64,000 nt of DNA, from assembly GCA_047967505.1 (NCBI GenBank), contig CM106539.1. The stretch is one strand, 5' to 3'. The notes under the pieces were generated by a model that saw only the letters and a program-made list of their open reading frames with translations, was not told where the DNA came from and did no database searches. Within the stretch, counting starts at the first letter, position 1. The number at the start of each line of letters is the position of its first letter. Both the position numbers and the translations under genes were made by a program. The stretch is from Dipteris shenzhenensis. Lineage: Eukaryota; Polypodiophyta; Polypodiopsida; Gleicheniales. Below, in pieces: positions 35,870-45,995 of the stretch.

Positions 35870-35874
35870 GTCAC

Positions 35875-37193
35875 ATATGAGGCTCTATCATTTATTAAAG
35901 ACAAGGCAAAGAAAAATAAGAAAAAAGAGATGATGGCTCAGATATGAAGGCCTGTAAGAAACTTGCCAGACAAATATGAAAGTATTATTGCAGAGAAATT
36001 AATGTCCAAGGAATGGTTTTTTGGCAAAAGAGATAAAGATCATTGCATGGAAGATTGCATCATCCAGCAAATCAAGCATGATGTAGTAAAGAGTGTGATT
36101 GAATATTTGATGGTAGAAAAAATAATTTCAGTCAATGTAAAGTTGATCATAGTATTGTGAAGCAGATGGCATCAGCTTTACTGTCAGCTAAACAGAAGGC
36201 TTGGGCACACAAATGGGTGAAGGTAGAAGAGGATTGGTCTGAAGTTACTCTTTCTATGGCAACTGACATTTCAAAAAATGTGCATGCATCTGACAAAAAA
36301 TCATCAATGAGAACACTCTCAAAAAAGCAAAAACTTTGAACCGGGGCTTTTTTTTTCATACATGAGATAATTTTAGAGTCTAGAAAGAGTGTAGAGTGCA
36401 AGGGAGTTTCATTGAATGACTTCTTGTCTGATGACACCACTTGGGAGAGGCCTCAACTTTTCTTTGTATATGAAATATCACTTGATGATATTCGTCAACT
36501 CCTTGACAGAATATTACATAGCACCATTGGTAGAGTGGGACTATGTAACATTGTCATATTTGCTGATAAAGAAGACAAGGAAAAAATGTCTCTGCTACCC
36601 TAGAAAAACAATATGGCAATGAGCTTATGATTTACAATGGTATATACTCAAGAAAGAGTGACAAGAGAGAATGCGGTCTCAAAATACAGTCTTGAAGTCT
36701 TTTTCTTGTGCATGAAGATCCCTTACAATGATCACTTCTTACAAAACAACATAAGAGGGAATGCAAAGAGATTCCAACTAATGCTGGAAGAGCATGAAGC
36801 TCCAAGTCTCCTCCATCGTAATGCCAATCACTATGAAAGGCCAGCAAAAAGTGCTAATCTTTTAATTAGTATGATGGAATTTTTGCTACTACCTAGATGG
36901 GAAGTCACATTGTGTCAAATGGCACATTTTTTAAAAGCTCTTATAAAAAAAGGACACCCAGTAAATACTATTGAGAGGCCTACTTGCTTGGAATACCTTG
37001 ATACCATGGCTACTCTCACAATGAAGTATGATAAAAAAGGTCCGATCTCACATGAAGAGGATGCTGACATAGAGATGGCTATGTATGATGAGAGTAAGAA
37101 AGAGGACGAAAATGCTCTGGATCTGATAGTGAGGACACAAACGATAGTGAGGAAACTGAAGGAGATGGATATGACACTAACCTTGCCTTAGAA
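35875..37193 (+). pseudogene. Right part of the split gene, unidentified protein
   Basis: Coding sense resumes at YEALSFIKDK and runs, after a TGA near 35,945, through ICLPDKY-like LPDKYESIIAEKLMSKEWFF and IIQQIKHDVVKSVIEYLMVE. A homopolymer frameshift lies near 36,125. Later frames give SALLSAKQKAWAHKWVKVEE, LSDDTTWERPQLFFVYEI, HLLMM-free segment KQYGNELMIYNGIYSRKSDK, and a 184-codon open frame at 36,637-37,191. After another shift near 37,125 the end is acidic (SEDTNDSEETEGDGYDTN). I know no family with these blocks. Breaks are few, so decay may be recent. It lies just upstream of the Ulp1-like exons and could be their N-terminal part. Confidence 0.45.
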
Positions 37194-37479
37194 GGTTAAA
37201 CAAAAAGACCACAAAGATATCTAAAGGTATGAAAACTTATCCTTAATTTTCTTCATTTATTTAAAAAGCCTTTTTTTAATTATGATTAATTAAAATTTTT
37301 GAATCTGGTAATTATTTTATCTTTTTAAAGGGGGAGGAAAAGGAGGAGGATGAGGAGGACAAAGCTGGAGTAGAGAATATAGGAAGCTCATCTCAAGAAA
37401 ATAGAGCTGCTCTGGCTATCCATCGGATGAGTCTAGAAAATAATCATACCTTGCAGTAGATGGGGAAGTCATTTCAAGT

Positions 37480-37860
37480 TAGGTTTTAAGTTTAACAACC
37501 TCTTACTTTTCAATTCGATGAAGAGGACATTTTAATCCTCTTAAACTCCAAGAAAGATGTTAATGACAAAGTCATAATACCCATCCTCAGGTTTGACACA
37601 AACTTTTCATTGACTTTATGCTTTTGTATTTCTATTGAATTAAATGAACTAATATTCTTTTCTTTTTATTGTAGTATGGTTTTAGAACAACTTCCCCTAT
37701 ATATATAGAGATGTGCATATATGGTTGATCCTCTTGTTTCTACTAATGTACTTATAGCAACAAGCAAAAGGCCATAGATAATGTTTGCAAGTGCTTGCAA
37801 CCTTTTGATTTGACCGAGGCATGAATTATCTTTACTGCATATTACCAGGAGTGAGTATCA
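37480..37860 (+). pseudogene. Exon pair, first copy (A-B)
   Basis: The first exon-like block reads LTFQFDEEDILILLNSKKD..NDKVIIPILR and ends at CTCAG/GTTTG. After about 90 AT-rich bases a TTGTAG acceptor precedes YGF.., then CAYMVDPLVST and AIDNVCKCLQPFDL. The same two blocks, similar in protein sense, recur at 39,215-39,555. The block is coding-like because substitutions between copies preserve residue type. The function is unknown; it sits in the Ulp1-like locus. Confidence 0.45.
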
Positions 37861-37884
37861 ATCCTTACTTAGCTTATCTCTTAC

Positions 37885-38618
37885 TGTTACATATCAATGC
37901 TCCACTCTCGTGTAACTACGTGGGAACCAACTAACTCTACTTGTAAGCCCCCCATATGAGGAGAAGGCATTTGAGTAGCTCAGTTATCCAGTAGGCCCTG
38001 GTTTGGACACCAGATGGGGGTCATGTGCGGCCTAATGGCTGGTGGACGGCTTCAGATAGAGATGGCACACTACCAACGAGGCTACATGCAAGTGCGGGAA
38101 GGCATCCCATGACTGATTGCACTGAGGGTAGACGGAGCATTTCCTGGCCCAACTCTCGGGTTGCAGGGGCCATTTGGAGTCCCAGATGATCCAAAATGGC
38201 TCTGGGTGGAACAATAACCATAGGTCAATTGCTCTATTCTGCACCACGGTCCTAACGTGTGGTCAGTGGCCTATTTTGGGACCGACCTCCAAGTGGCCGC
38301 CATTTTGGGTGGATTGGGTCGGTCTCCCAATTGAGTCTAACCAACTACAATTGGTGGCTATATAAGAGCAAGCCCGTGAAGCCCATATTCATCACTGGCT
38401 ATAGCAACCCTGATTCCTTATCATCCAGCCTCTGTCCTCTACTGTTTCTAGCATGCCATCGAAGCTTCTCTCACAGGAGCACACGGCTGGGAGGTAGTGC
38501 CATCTATTGTATCAGTTTTATAGTAATCAATTTTTTATTCTCCATACTATCAGCTTTTCTCTCTTGCATACGAGATCTTGTTATCTATTGAGCACAGACA
38601 TTGTATTATTTTCTTACA
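37885..38618 (+). mobile_element. Solo LTR, sister of 22,330-23,557
   Basis: It starts TGTTACATATCAATGC and ends TTTTCTTACA. The perfect 5-bp duplication CTTAC lies at 37,880-37,884 and 38,619-38,623. The sequence is collinear with the 22.3-kb copy but contains the GGCTATATAAGAGC promoter unit only once. It was inserted between exon-like blocks of the Ulp1-like locus. Confidence 0.9.
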
Positions 38619-38649
38619 CTTACATTGTGGAGGAATATGTCAAATAATA

Positions 38650-39230
38650 ATTATTCTTAATTGACAATGCAACTCGCATTGGAGCTTGGTGACCATGGAC
38701 ATCTTAGCCAAGCAATGTTTCTTTGTCAATTCAATAGCATCTGTCCATGTCAGTGTGTCAGAGTAAGTATAACCTACTTGTGTCACAATTACTTCCATGA
38801 GATGCATCATATGCAATGCACACATTCATTTATGTTATCAATTATAATGTGTGGATTGGCTTAGAAGTTGGTGGGTTCTATATATGCAGTTATGCAATTG
38901 GAAGGTGACTTAGAAGATCAAACAGAATATGTAACATGCCCGGCAGTGATGCAAAATGATGGCCACAATTGTGGGTGGAGAGTCGGATATAACTGCTTAT
39001 TGCTCCTTGCTAGTGAAACCTCATTGTCAACATATACAAACTTGCATCTACACGCATTTATGTCATCTACCATTAAGGAATTTATTGATAGCATTAAGGA
39101 GCATCCAAAGGAAACATTGGATGCTACACCCATAAGTTGTCCTAATGTAACTGCTGTATTGGACAAAATGGGCAACTCTTTTGATGTCAGGGTTATCATT
39201 AGCCACAACGACCTCAGGTTTTGACGTTTG
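38650..39230 (+). pseudogene. Ulp1/C48 cysteine peptidase-like exons
   Basis: C48 peptidases cut SUMO-type linkages using a His-Asp-Cys triad and a Gln. The first exon gives CNSHWSLVTMDILAKQ with the HW at 38,677-38,682, then FVNSIAS where C48 enzymes usually have DS. It ends at a GTAAGT donor at 38,763. The second exon, from about 38,863, gives LEGDLEDQTEYVTCP and VMQNDGHNCGWRV, placing Gln at 38,952 and Cys at 38,970 with the family spacing. The helix YNCLLLLASE follows. The frame stays open to 39,224. The Asp-to-Asn change would weaken activity. C48 genes are known passengers of plant Mutator-like and CACTA elements, so this may be transposon cargo. Confidence 0.6.
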
Positions 39231-39555
39231 GTAGCGAGGAAGTTACAATCCTCTCTGACCCTTTGAAAGTAATGACAAAGTAATGATGGCCATCCTCAAG
39301 TTTGATATGAACTTCTCTTGACTTGATACTTCAATATTTTGATTCAATCTGCTACTAACATTTATTTATTTATTGTTGTAGTACGGTTATATCTCAATTT
39401 CCTTAGATCAGTACAAAATCGTGTGTGTATGCTCGATGCTCTCCTTTCAGCTATACTTAGTGATACCAAGAAGATGATAGATGATGTTTGTACAAGGCTA
39501 TAACCTTTATACTTGGATGGCATGCCAGTCATCTTTATGCCATAGTATGAGAAGT
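39215..39555 (+). pseudogene. Exon pair, second copy (A'-B')
   Basis: Block A' reads LTFGSEEVTILSDPLK..NDKVMMAILK, parallel to block A at 37,490. After a similar AT-rich spacer with TTGTAG, block B' reads VCMLDALLSAILSDTKKMID and DDVCTRL, parallel to block B. It ends at a GTAAGT-like donor near 39,552. The whole unit is a tandem duplicate about 1.7 kb downstream, or about 1.0 kb after removing the solo LTR. Confidence 0.45.
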
Positions 39556-41255
39556 AAGTATTAGCTCAACCTTTCTTTTACTCTTTTATTTGTAATATTG
39601 TTGAGTGGGCTTTTTCTTAAATTTTACCCAAAAACTAGTCCAAAACTATCTGTAAAAATTAATTTGTACATTGACAAGTCCAAAATTAATGAAATAATGT
39701 TTTTAGGAGATTGTCAACATATTTTAGCTGACTCGTGAAGGTGCTTTTCTATCTTAGCCATTGATCTTGGATCTAGATCAAGGGTGCACAATAAAAGGCA
39801 CCTTCTACCTCTTAATGAGGCCTCCATAAACTCAAACCTTGCCCTCTCCCCAAAGTTATTCCAAGGTCATCCTAGGCCAAGGTCATTAAACCAAAGTCAT
39901 TCCAAGTCATCCTGGGCCAAGGTTGTTCAATTTCAAAATAAAGGTACCCATGTAAGTTGAGTAAATTCTAAGGGGACCTTAGCCCATTGGTTATCATAGT
40001 GGTTCACTTGTAATTAGCTTTATCCATTTCTTAATACATTCCTTACAAGTCCCTTTTTAGAACCTGATTCTCCCCTAATAAAGGCAAACAATGGATCCCA
40101 TGGCTTGGGTAGCATTATGTAGAAGGAGCATCAGGGTTATAGTAGAAGATTCATCATAGGGGTGGAAGGGGGCCTTGAGATCATGGGAGGGGGTTGGAGA
40201 GGGTTTTTCCTGGGTGCGGTGAATCATTTCTCTCCCCTTAAGGCCTTTATATAGCTAGGTTGGAGGACTTTTTTGTCCTCCCACTCTTTTCCCCTTCGTT
40301 TCTTACGTTAAATCATGTGGCTCTAGATGCCTATTGTGCTGCTATGATCACACAATCCACCTATAATTAGACAATCATGATATTGGCACTACCTTAAATG
40401 ACACCTTGATAGGAGTGGTGGCACATGCAGAGTCCCAATTAAAACTCCTAGCTAGCACCCACCTTGCTGTTGGTAGCCTAGCCTAGCATATGTGGTCATA
40501 TACATCATCATCTAGACACCACTGGTGTATCTCTTGTGTATATTTCCCAGACTCTAGATCACATGATGTGCAATTAGATGGTTGCCATGGAAGAATTTCT
40601 AGGTCATCAAAGCCAAGATCATAATAATTTAATGGCAAGTAAACTAGAAAATTAAAAATTGTAACCATTTTGAATGGCATTATAACTAGAAATTCTATAC
40701 TTCTAACACAATGATTTCCTATTGTTCTTATGGTCTAATTTTAGATCAATGCTAATATAAGACAATGAATTATATGGTCTTGAGTACACATTCATTGTTA
40801 TAACAAGTCTAACGCAAGATAATCTGAGGCAGATAATTTAGATGGTCACTCTCATGGAGGGTCGGTGTTCACCGGTGGCTAAACTTTATCCAAATGAACT
40901 TTGACCGTCCACAATCTTAGAGATGCCCAAGAATAGACATCAGTCCATTTCAAGGACATTTCAAGCTACAGTGTGGATCTTGAAAATATAAGCCTACATA
41001 TTAGATGGTCCCAATTCTAGAATGTTGATCTTCAAAATCTGAGCCAATGCAATGGTCCATAATCACTAGCATGGTGGGCTAATATGTGCATGTGCTTTGC
41101 AAGCCCAAACACTTGAGGAAAGGTCGAGGAAGAAGATGATAGTAGTGATGAGGACAATGAGTAATTGTGTGGAATATATGATATTATGTGAAATTGGCAT
41201 GCAATTTATCCATTTATAAAAATGTGGTCACTAGATCAGTGGTTGTAGAAGATAA
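39556..41255. other. No gene; carries a diverged dispersed repeat
   Basis: At about 40,020-40,083 lies a diverged copy of the repeat seen at 19,390 (CATTCCTTACAAG...TTCTCCCCTAATA). The rest is unassigned AT-rich DNA with short frames only. Confidence 0.4.
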
Positions 41256-41530
41256 GTGGCATACATTTTTCCTCATTTGGGATTACTTGGGGTTGTTTGG
41301 AATTCACTAAAAACAAGCATGGGGTTGTTTGGGATTCACTATAACAAGCATGGTGGTTGCTTGGGAATAGTATACTTTTTGGGATGTACATTTTTCCTCG
41401 TTTGGGATTTACATTTTCCCTTGTTTGGGATCACTAATGGTTGTTTGGGATTTACTAAAACCAAGATGGGGTTGTCTGGTATTTAAAAAACAAGTGGTGG
41501 TTGTTTGGTATTTACTGAAACAAGAGTAAT
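41256..41530 (+). repeat. Degenerate tandem repeat, about 37-base unit
   Basis: A unit built around GTTGTTTGGGATTCACTAAAA and CAAGCATGG recurs about six times with indels. Confidence 0.7.
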
Positions 41531-41747
41531 GGTTGGGTTTAGTACATGACAACACATAATATGGGTCATCTTCCTTGTTGACCCCAATAGTGGCAGCAGT
41601 GACAACTACAAATTTATCCCCCTCTTCCAGATAGTCATAGTAGTGTAGTGAGGTCATAGAAATACTTCCCAAACTGGGGTGAGTCATTGTTTGTCTCTCC
41701 ATTTTTTGTTATTCCATCTTTACATAGAGGGATTCAAACATGAATTG

Positions 41748-43045
41748 ACACCACAAATGACTAATTGTACACTAGATTTAGTTGAAAATGTAGAATATAT
41801 ACAAACCTTTTCAAGATTAGGGTTAGGGCAACTAACCCTTTCCCTAATAGCACTCTATGCACAATATTGAACACATGATGTTGAGATGGTTTCCCAACAC
41901 CTTCCCTCAAGATTAACATCTTGAAGTTGGCCTTCCCTCAAGATGATGATTCTTGGGAATTGAAGAAGGAGTGAGCATTGCATTCCATCACTATTCTTTA
42001 ATGGGAATGTCCTTCCTCTGAGACAAACAAGAGCTTGTCAGTGCTTCTCAAAAAGCTCTTTGCCCAAGTAGTTTGGTAAAGATGTCTGCAACATTCTCTT
42101 TGCTATCACAATGCTGCAATGTGATGTCACCTAGTAACACTTTTTCACTGATGAAGTGCTCTCAGACATCAAGGTGCTTTGACTTGAAAAGATATACTGG
42201 ATTCTTGGCCAATGCTCGAGTCGATTGATTATCACAGTTTATTGTTGTTGGCTTTGATTCATCAAAGGATTATGTTTCTGACAATAGTCTTATGAGCCAT
42301 ATAGCCTCACATGCACCTGTAGTGAGTGTCCTATATTCTACTTCAGTTGAAGATAGAGAAACAATTGGATAATTGTTTGACAACCATGATATAGCACCTT
42401 GACCAAGGAAAAATGCATATCCCTGTGTGGATCTTGTGGTCTCATGATCTCCAGCATAGTCACTATCACAGTATGCATGCAACCTTAGATGACTTTCTCT
42501 GTATTCTATTCCAAACTATCTTATACCTCTCATGTATCTCAAGACTCTTTTGGCTGAATTCCAATGAAATTATTTTGAATTTGCCATAAACTATGCTAGT
42601 GAACTTACTGCATAGCAAATATCTGGCCGTGTGATAGTTAGATTTATATAAGAGATCTGATGAGATTTTGATAGTATGTATCATTGATTGTAGGCTTTTA
42701 TGAATCTTAGTAAGTTTCAAACTCTATTCCATGGGAGTAGCTACAATCTTGCAATCTGCCACCATATGAAACTTCTTTAGGAGATTTAGCTGACTCATGA
42801 AGGTGTTGTCTGAGTCTCTCTATATAGTAGTGCATATGTCCAATGTCTTTAATGTCAAACTTTCTAGATAAGTCTTGTTTCAATTTTTTTATGAAGCTAT
42901 CATTGCCTCTGGTCACAATCATATCATCTACATACAAAAGTGCAATAATAATGTCTTCCGCTTAAACTTTGTAATAGAGAGTATGATCTACAATGGATTT
43001 CATGTATCCTAGATTAGCAAAGTACCTGTCAATTCTGGTTTATAG
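41748..43045 (-). mobile_element. 3' fragment of a copia element
   Basis: On the minus strand, reverse transcriptase remnants (LTGTLLI, then LLYVDDMIVTRGNDSFI at about 42,937) lead into RNase H. RNase H reads AYCDSDYAGDHETTRSTQGY, LSSTEVEYRTLTTGACEAIW and, further on, a KENVADIFTK terminus. A purine tract CTTGAGGGAAGG precedes TGTTGGGAAACC at about 41,895, marking the 3' LTR start; that LTR is followed to at least 41,748. Many stops lie between 42,480 and 42,710. The 5' half of the element is missing. Confidence 0.75.
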
Positions 43046-43204
43046 CACTTAGGACGGATGCTTTCATTGCATATGTATGCCTCATGGGTAGCCCTCCCCT
43101 TAGGGTTATTGCCGGTTTGTTGCCATTGCTACAAAGGCCATCACTATTATTTGCAAGGCAAGTTATAACCAACATCCCACCCTTGTAGCTGATGATCCCA
43201 TCAC

Positions 43205-43471
43205 ACTAGCAAAAAGAAGTGTCAAAAGATGACAGGGCCTATCTCACATCCAACTTCCCATATCTAACTCCTCTCTCTGCCAACCTCATAACCTCACTTA
43301 CCCTTGCTGCTATCACCCTCTTAACCTTTCCTAAGCTCCATCCTAACATCTATTCCCTTCATCATCTCTTTGCTCAGGCCTCTCACCATTTTCAACTAAC
43401 CCAATAGCCACAAACTTACGAGCCCCTCACACCTAGCTTCTTCCCTTCCCTTGCTAATCCTACCCGCAAGG
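43205..43471 (+). pseudogene. Left part of a reading frame split by copia
   Basis: A plus-strand frame reads KEVSKDDRAYLTSNFPYLT and on to FAQASHHFQLTQ, then a TAG at 43,405, then PQTYEPLTPSFFPSLANPT. It meets the copia insertion at CAAGG. Joining across the element with one CAAGG removed continues the frame at 48,937. The amino-acid content (Leu/Thr-rich, then Pro-rich) gives no family. It could be fortuitous, but frame continuity across the junction is in its favour. Confidence 0.4.
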
Positions 43472-43753
43472 TGTTGAGATATCAAGCTCTATCCCCGACA
43501 TATCTCCTGGATGACTATCATTTATGTCACCGTCTATGTTAGTTGTACTCGTGGTGTAGTTAGACTACCACGTATGTTTTTGGTTTGGGTTCACATATGA
43601 ACCACGTATTCTAGGTTTTGACATATAGGGTATTTCCCTCTTCTATTGTATTGTTGTTGTGCGCTTCACCCTCCAACCTTGTGTCCTCTCTCTTTTGTGT
43701 GTTGTGAAGAAAGCTGAACTTGAGTCTCCTATCTCTCTCCCTCTTTCTTTACA
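43472..43753 (+). repeat. 5' LTR
   Basis: It starts TGTTGAGATATCAAGC and ends TTTCTTTACA; 282 bases, with a 16-base deletion relative to the 3' LTR. Confidence 0.97.
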
Positions 43754-43766
43754 TGGTATCAGAGCC
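43754..43766 (+). other. Primer binding site, tRNA-iMet
   Basis: TGGTATCAGAGCC follows the 5' LTR with no gap, a perfect initiator tRNA-Met complement. Confidence 0.95.
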
Positions 43767-44330
43767 TTGTTCGTGGTAAGGAGCTCAAGAAAGCTAGCCA
43801 AGTTTGTGGTGTCCTGGTAAGAGGACCAGTGTAGCTTTCCTATTTCGAGTTTGGGAGCAAATCTCTACAGGTAGCACAGCCAGAAGTGCAGGAGTGCACT
43901 GCTTCAGATTGAGAGGCCCTTCGCGGTGCAGCGAGAGCGCAGTATATGCTGCGGGAGAGGGCAAAGCCCTTGGTGACTTTATTTTTCTGATTTGAGGCCG
44001 TTTCGGGGCCCGTTTTGAAGGCGGAAGTTCTTCGCAGGCACTCAAAAAAAGGCCCTGTTTTTGCTGTGCGACCACCGCGCAGCTAGTCGGTGGAAAGGTG
44101 CCACAGAAATTGCATCGTATGCCTATGTGCAGAGATATTGGGAGTTGCAGATTCATGCCTGTTGCCTGTTGATGCAAAATCGTCACGAGGAAGTGACTGT
44201 GTGGTGAAATACCACTTTCGTCAGTGTTGCAGATCTGCCCCTGTGAGGCTCTTTGCAGAAGTTTTGCTATTTGCCCTTCTGAGGCATTTGCTGTGTTTAC
44301 AGGTTGCTGTTGCAATTCGTGATTTGTAAA

Positions 44331-45995
44331 ATGTCTGAGAATCTATCTACCATTGTCAGTGAGAAGCTTGACAAGAACAACTTCCAAGCATGGAAGTTCA
44401 GGATGACAAACTTCTTTATGGGAAAGGGAGTTTGGGATTACATCAGTGGTGAAACTGCAGAACCAGTTTTGGGTGCTGCTCCCACTCCTGCTGAATTGAA
44501 GGCCTTTAAAGAATGGCATGAAAAAGCCAGAAAATGCCTGTATTGGCTGTCCGTTAGCATTTCAGATTCTATGATTGTGCATATACAGGATCTAGAGACG
44601 CCTAAGGAGGCATGGGATACATTGGTGAAGCTGTATAGCACAAATACCAAAGCACGAAAGATGCAGCTAAAGCAGGAGTTGCACAATGTGCAAAGGAAAA
44701 ATATGAATATAAATGAGTATTCCTTGAAGGTGAAAGGCCTTGCAGATTCTCTTGCCTCCATTGGAGCACCTGTTGATGATGAGGACTTAGTGTCCGTGAC
44801 CTTGAATGGTCTTGGGAAAGATTATGCACAATTTCGGACATCCATTGGAGTCCGTGAAACATTTCCTGATTTTCAGGAACTTATTGCTCTCTTGCTGAGT
44901 GAAGAGCAAAGGAATGGTGGTTCAGCCACCTCAACTTCTCAAGAGACTGCTTTCTACTCGAATACAGGTAGAGGCAGGGGTAGAGGAAGAGGCCGTTCTG
45001 GTGGCCGTGCAGGAAATCAGAACCAACAGCAACAACAGGAAAACCAGTCCTATGGAGGAGGACGTGGTAGTTCTAGAGGCAGGGGGAGCCAAAGAGGCCG
45101 TGGTTCATGGCAAAGGAACCAGCAAGTAAATAGCAGCACAGAATGCTATTATTGTGGAAAGCCTGGACACAAGGAGAATACATGCTATAAAAAGCAGAAT
45201 GACATCAAAAGTGGGAAGTTGCAGCAAAGCAACTATGCATCATCAAGTGGGCATGGTGACGACAGAAATGAGCACCTTTTTGTGATGCAGCATATGGTTA
45301 ACTCCATGTCAGGAGATGCTGCAGCTTGCAATGATGTTTGGTATGTTGATTCAGGTGCCTCTAACCACATGACCAGTCATGGTGAGTGGTTTCATGATGT
45401 CAGAAATTTGGATAAGCCAGGTTATGTTGAAACAGGTGATGATACTGCGCACCCAATTACGCAGGTTGGTAAAGTGCCATTGGCTATGCAGGATGGCAAA
45501 ACAAAGTACTTGGCAGATGTACTTCATGTTCCAAAAATCACTAAGAACCTGGTTTCAGTTGGCCAGATGGTTGAGCAAGGTCTGCAAGTTAGATTTAATC
45601 CTGATGGATGCTTTGTTGAGGACTTGAAAAATAAACGCCGCTTGGTTGCGAAAGGCAACAAAAATGGAAGAATGTTCACCTTGGATGTTGATATGCCTGA
45701 GGTGAAAGCTGCTATGTTTGCGCATGGGAGAGGTGTCATTGCAGATATTGAGATATGGCACAAGCGCATTGGGCACGTGAATATACAAAGGCTGAAATCT
45801 ATGCAAACGAAAAACATTGTTGTAGGTTTGCCTAAATTCAGAGTTGAGGGAATGCAAAAGGTATGTGAAGCATGCCAAATGGGTAAGCAGGCCAGACATG
45901 CATTTCCCAAAAATGCTAAGGTGAGCAGAAGACCTTCCATTCAGATGTTTGGACAACCAAAGCTGCTTCTATTGGTGGATGCCATTATTATGTGA
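44331..45995 (+). pseudogene. Copia Gag, protease and start of integrase
   Basis: The chosen start is the ATG at 44,331 (MSENLSTIV); the open frame continues upstream to 44,304 without need. Gag has EKLDKNNFQAWKFRM, a UBN2-type capsid part, a Gly/Arg-rich segment and the zinc knuckle CYYCGKPGHKENTC near 45,143. Protease has WYVDSGASNHMT near 45,340. The pre-integrase zinc site has WHKRIGH and CEACQMGKQA. The frame is lost near 45,937, where a few codons before the integrase HSDVW block are missing, and it runs on out of frame to a TGA. Products would form the particle and process the polyprotein. Confidence 0.92.

Noticed and set aside
31830-35945. Idea that stops are corrected by U-to-C RNA editing
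   Set aside because: TAG, TGA and TAA stops would be editable, but such editing is known from plant organelles, not nuclear transposons. Deamination of methylated cytosine explains them more simply.
44438-44862. Antisense frames over copia gag and pol on both elements
   Set aside because: Shadows of the sense reading frame with no motif of their own.
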